From Deltaproteobacteria bacterium (GTDB lineage Bacteria > Desulfobacterota > Binatia > Binatales > Binataceae): a DNA stretch of 7,296 nt. The notes below the pieces were generated by a model that made no database searches, was not told where the DNA came from, and saw only the letters and a program-made list of their open reading frames with translations. Positions 5,421-7,296 of the stretch are shown piece by piece. Every line of letters starts with the position of its first letter. The stretch's first letter is position 1. The position numbers were made by a program, and so were the translations under genes. The stretch is from NCBI GenBank assembly GCA_021786815.1, contig JAJYMR010000023.1, forward strand, positions 372 to 7,667. The letters run 5' to 3'.

Positions 5421-5425
5421 CCGCG

Positions 5426-6406
5426 ATGCCTCTGATAAGCGAGACCATATACGCGCCCGAACTCGAAGGAGGGCAATGGATTCAGGGAGGTCCCGTGCGC
5501 CTGCGCGAGTTGCGCGACCACGCCGTCGTGCTGGTCGATTTCTGGGACTACACCTGCGTCAACTGCGTACGCACGCTTCCGTATATTGCCGAGTGGCATC
5601 GGCGCTACCATCGGCACGGCCTGGTGATAGCGGGTGTGCATGCGCCGGAATTTTCCTTCGCCCGCGAAGGCTCCCACGTCGAGGAGGCGTTGCGCACTTT
5701 CAAGCTCGAATATCCCGTCGTGCTCGACAACGACTACGCGATCTGGCGCGCCTATTCGAACCGCTACTGGCCGGCCAAGTATCTCGTCGATTCCAAGGGA
5801 CGGATTCGCTACTACCATTTCGGCGAAGGTCACTACCAGGAGACCGAAACCGCAATCCAAACGATGCTGCGCGAGTTGAATCCGTCGGCCGAATTGCCGC
5901 CGCCGATGGAGCCGGTGCGCGACACCGACCGTCCCGGCGCGGTGTGCTATCGGGTCACGCCCGAGCTCTATCTCGGCTATGCGCGCGGCCAGTTCGGCAA
6001 TCCTGAAGCCGTAGTTTCCGATCAGCCGCACGATTACGCAGACCCGGGCCGCCACGTCGAGGGCGTGCCGTATCTGGGCGGGCGATGGCGCGTCGAGCAG
6101 GAATGCGCGCGTGCGGACGCCGCTGGCGCGTCGATCAGGCTTCGCTACACGGCGCGCGAAGTGAACCTCGTGCTCGCGCCGCGCGCGGGTGCGACCGTCA
6201 GCGCCGAGCTTCGGCTTTCGGACGGGGAATCGCCAGGCGCGGACGCGCAGGCGCACAACGGACGCGCGCTCGTGACCGTCGATCGCCCGCGGATGTACAA
6301 TCTGGTCGCCAACCAATCCGTCCAGACAGGCGCGATGGAGTTGCGCGTGCTCGAACCGGGACTCGCCGCGTACGCATTCACGTTCGTCTCGTGCGTAATA
6401 GGATAG
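5426..6406 (+). CDS. Thioredoxin-like redoxin resembling the DipZ C-terminal region
   Basis: A 326-residue two-part protein. Residues about 5-150 form a TlpA/AhpC-like thioredoxin fold: strand LVDFWDYTCVNCVRTLPYI with the redox pair Cys44-Val-Asn-Cys47, a GVHAPEFSFAREGSHVEEAL segment, and the cis-Pro loop RYWPAKYLVD with Pro116. The rest (about 180-326) is a beta-rich domain with YLGGRWRVEQECA, VNLVLAP, and an ending LEPGLAAYAFTFVSCVIG that matches the carbohydrate-binding-like C-terminal domain of mycobacterial DipZ. DipZ normally also carries a CcdA-like membrane electron-transfer domain and works outside the cytoplasm; here there is neither that domain nor a signal peptide, so the protein appears cytoplasmic or needs another route. 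It likely acts as a thiol oxidoreductase; the partner is unknown. It has its own putative promoter and leader and stands 90 bases before the sirtuin gene. Confidence 0.85.
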   Translation: MPLISETIYAPELEGGQWIQGGPVRLRELRDHAVVLVDFWDYTCVNCVRTLPYIAEWHRRYHRHGLVIAGVHAPEFSFAREGSHVEEALRTFKLEYPVVLDNDYAIWRAYSNRYWPAKYLVDSKGRIRYYHFGEGHYQETETAIQTMLRELNPSAELPPPMEPVRDTDRPGAVCYRVTPELYLGYARGQFGNPEAVVSDQPHDYADPGRHVEGVPYLGGRWRVEQECARADAAGASIRLRYTAREVNLVLAPRAGATVSAELRLSDGESPGADAQAHNGRALVTVDRPRMYNLVANQSVQTGAMELRVLEPGLAAYAFTFVSCVIG

Positions 6407-6436
6407 GGCAAGTCTCATTTTGGGGGGAGGAAGATA

Positions 6437-6468
6437 CGTCAGCGCTTGGCAAGCGCGGACACGTGACG
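6437..6468. repeat. Nested palindrome between redoxin and sirtuin genes
   Basis: GCGCTTG (6442-6448), a single G and CAAGCGC (6450-6456) form a perfect 15-base odd palindrome. Outer CGTCA (6437-6441) and TGACG (6464-6468) add a second, asymmetrically spaced pair, with CACGTG at 6460-6465 in between. It lies 30 bases downstream of the redoxin stop and 28 bases before the sirtuin start. It could be a terminator stem (no T-tract) or an operator. Confidence 0.35.
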
Positions 6469-6483
6469 GGCGCGCGAGATTTC

Positions 6484-6488
6484 GGGAG
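6484..6488 (+). promoter_or_regulatory. Shine-Dalgarno of the sirtuin gene
   Basis: GGGAG with an 8-base spacer precedes ATG 6497 and fixes the start. A stronger match, GGGGGGAGGAAG (6422-6433), lies just after the redoxin gene but has no usable start codon at the right distance. Confidence 0.5.
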
Positions 6489-6496
6489 CATCAGCG

Positions 6497-7294
6497 ATGA
6501 GCGAGAAACCGGAAGTTGCGACCGATGAGCAGATAGCCGAAGCGGCGGAGCTAATTCTCGGGGCCGACTACCCGATAGCGCTCACCGGCGCCGGGATGTC
6601 GGTCGAGAGCGGAATCCCTCCGTTTCGCGGCCCGGGCGGTCTCTGGACCAAGTACGGCGAGCCGCCGATGAACGACTTCCAGGTTTTCATGTCCGATCCC
6701 AAGCGCGGATGGGAGAAACGTATCGAGCGCCGCAACGACGAGCTCTTCGCGCCGCTTCGCACGGCGAAGCCGAATCCCGGCCATTACGCGCTGGCCCGTC
6801 TCGAGGAGATGGGCGTTCTCAAGTTCGTCATCACGCAGAACGTGGACGATCTTCATCGCCAGGCCGGTCAGAGGGCGCTCGCCGAGATTCACGGCAACTG
6901 GAAGCTGATTCGATGCCTCGATTGCGTGTCGCGTTTTCCATGGCATGAGATAAGCCTCGAGGCGTTGCCGCCGCGATGCCCGAAGTGCCGCGGACTGCTC
7001 AAGAGCGATACGGTTTCGTTCGGGGAGCCGATACCGCTTGACGTGCTGACGCGATGCCAGGAGGAATCGGCGCGCGCGGATCTAGTAATCGTCGCCGGCA
7101 CGTCCGCAACGGTCTATCCCGCCGCCGGCTTCGCGCTCGAGGTCAGGGAACGCGGCGGTTCGCTCGTCGAAGTGAACCTCTACGAATCCGAAATTACCCG
7201 ACTTTGCGACGTGAGCCTGCGCGGCACCTCGGCTGCGATTCTGCCGCGCCTGGTCGAAGCGATATCCGCGCGCCGCCGCACCGCGCTGTCGTAA
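6497..7294 (+). CDS. NAD-dependent protein deacylase, sirtuin (SIR2) family
   Basis: A complete 265-residue sirtuin of normal bacterial length. It has the NAD-binding GAGMSVESGIPPFRG (31-45), TQNVDDLH (113-120), the catalytic HGN with His132, a zinc ribbon made of Cys140-x2-Cys143 and Cys161-x2-Cys164, then SDTVSFGEPIP (170-180) and the NAD-site AGTSATVYPAAG. Sirtuins remove acetyl or other acyl groups from lysine using NAD, giving nicotinamide and O-acyl-ADP-ribose, in the cytoplasm; targets often include acyl-CoA synthetases (family knowledge). All catalytic and zinc residues are present, so it should be active. Two details differ from the commonest form: GIP-P-FRG has Pro where Asp is usual, and the Tyr-x2-Arg pair of CobB/SIRT5-type desuccinylases is not evident between 65 and 95, so a simple deacetylase is more likely. 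No obvious substrate gene lies beside it. Confidence 0.95.
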   Translation: MSEKPEVATDEQIAEAAELILGADYPIALTGAGMSVESGIPPFRGPGGLWTKYGEPPMNDFQVFMSDPKRGWEKRIERRNDELFAPLRTAKPNPGHYALARLEEMGVLKFVITQNVDDLHRQAGQRALAEIHGNWKLIRCLDCVSRFPWHEISLEALPPRCPKCRGLLKSDTVSFGEPIPLDVLTRCQEESARADLVIVAGTSATVYPAAGFALEVRERGGSLVEVNLYESEITRLCDVSLRGTSAAILPRLVEAISARRRTALS

Positions 7295-7296
7295 CC

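Noticed and set aside
4547..6418. 623-codon open frame on the minus strand
   Set aside because: It lies opposite two well-recognised genes and the spacer between them, has no recognisable domain, and follows from the strong G/C third-position bias of the plus-strand genes.
6420..6500. Short leader frame from TTG 6420 ending in ATGA at the sirtuin start
   Set aside because: The start would lie before the Shine-Dalgarno-like run, not after it, and the peptide has no attenuator-like codon runs.
1..7296. Defence system, prophage, CRISPR, transposon or tRNA
   Set aside because: Both strands were read for repeats, integrase/transposase motifs and cloverleaf structures; none was seen. The sirtuin is a stand-alone catalytic protein of normal length, not a fused SIR2 defence domain.

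Overview
The window is GC-rich, gene-dense bacterial DNA (GC in the low-to-mid sixties by eye). Codons are strongly G/C-ending, and genes overlap by 4 to 20 bases or sit under about 210 bases apart. A sigma / membrane anti-sigma / periplasmic LTXXQ-type cassette and a secreted TPR protein suggest a Gram-negative, free-living organism, for example a soil deltaproteobacterial, Binatota or acidobacterial type lineage. The taxon cannot be fixed from the sequence. No tRNA, rRNA, CRISPR array, insertion sequence or phage gene was seen.

Layout. (1) 1-1199, plus strand: the 3' part of an XdhC/CoxI-family gene, overlapping by 4 bases (GTGA) a MocA/MobA-like nucleotidyltransferase. This is a molybdenum-cofactor maturation pair, so a molybdo-hydroxylase (xanthine or CO dehydrogenase type) probably lies upstream of the window. 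(2) 1280-2767, plus strand: an ECF-like sigma factor, a zinc-finger single-pass anti-sigma factor and a membrane-anchored LTXXQ (Spy/CpxP/CnrX-like) protein. All three overlap, like a cnrYXH-type envelope or metal stress switch. (3) 2789-3448, minus strand: a secreted TPR protein, convergent with the cassette. (4) 3576-5218, plus strand: two tandem, diverged alpha/beta hydrolases joined by an ATGA overlap. (5) 5426-6406, plus strand: a thioredoxin-like protein resembling the C-terminal part of DipZ, without the membrane domain. (6) 6497-7294, plus strand: a zinc-binding sirtuin.

The genes look like several independent small operons rather than one pathway. The most coherent system is the sigma/anti-sigma/LTXXQ cassette. 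Its third protein carries a heptad-spaced histidine stripe on the predicted sensor helix, which suggests metal or redox sensing. Non-coding structure of interest: a promoter-like box with an identical GGTAAAAC core before both the sigma cassette and the redoxin gene, a 10-bp stem-loop in the redoxin leader, paired tandem hairpins at the end of the hydrolase operon, and palindromes before the sirtuin gene and in the divergent TPR/hydrolase spacer. No gap exceeds 300 bases. None of the genes is an obviously new family. Novelty, if any, lies in the sensor histidine stripe, the hydrolases' missing acid residue and the shared leader elements.
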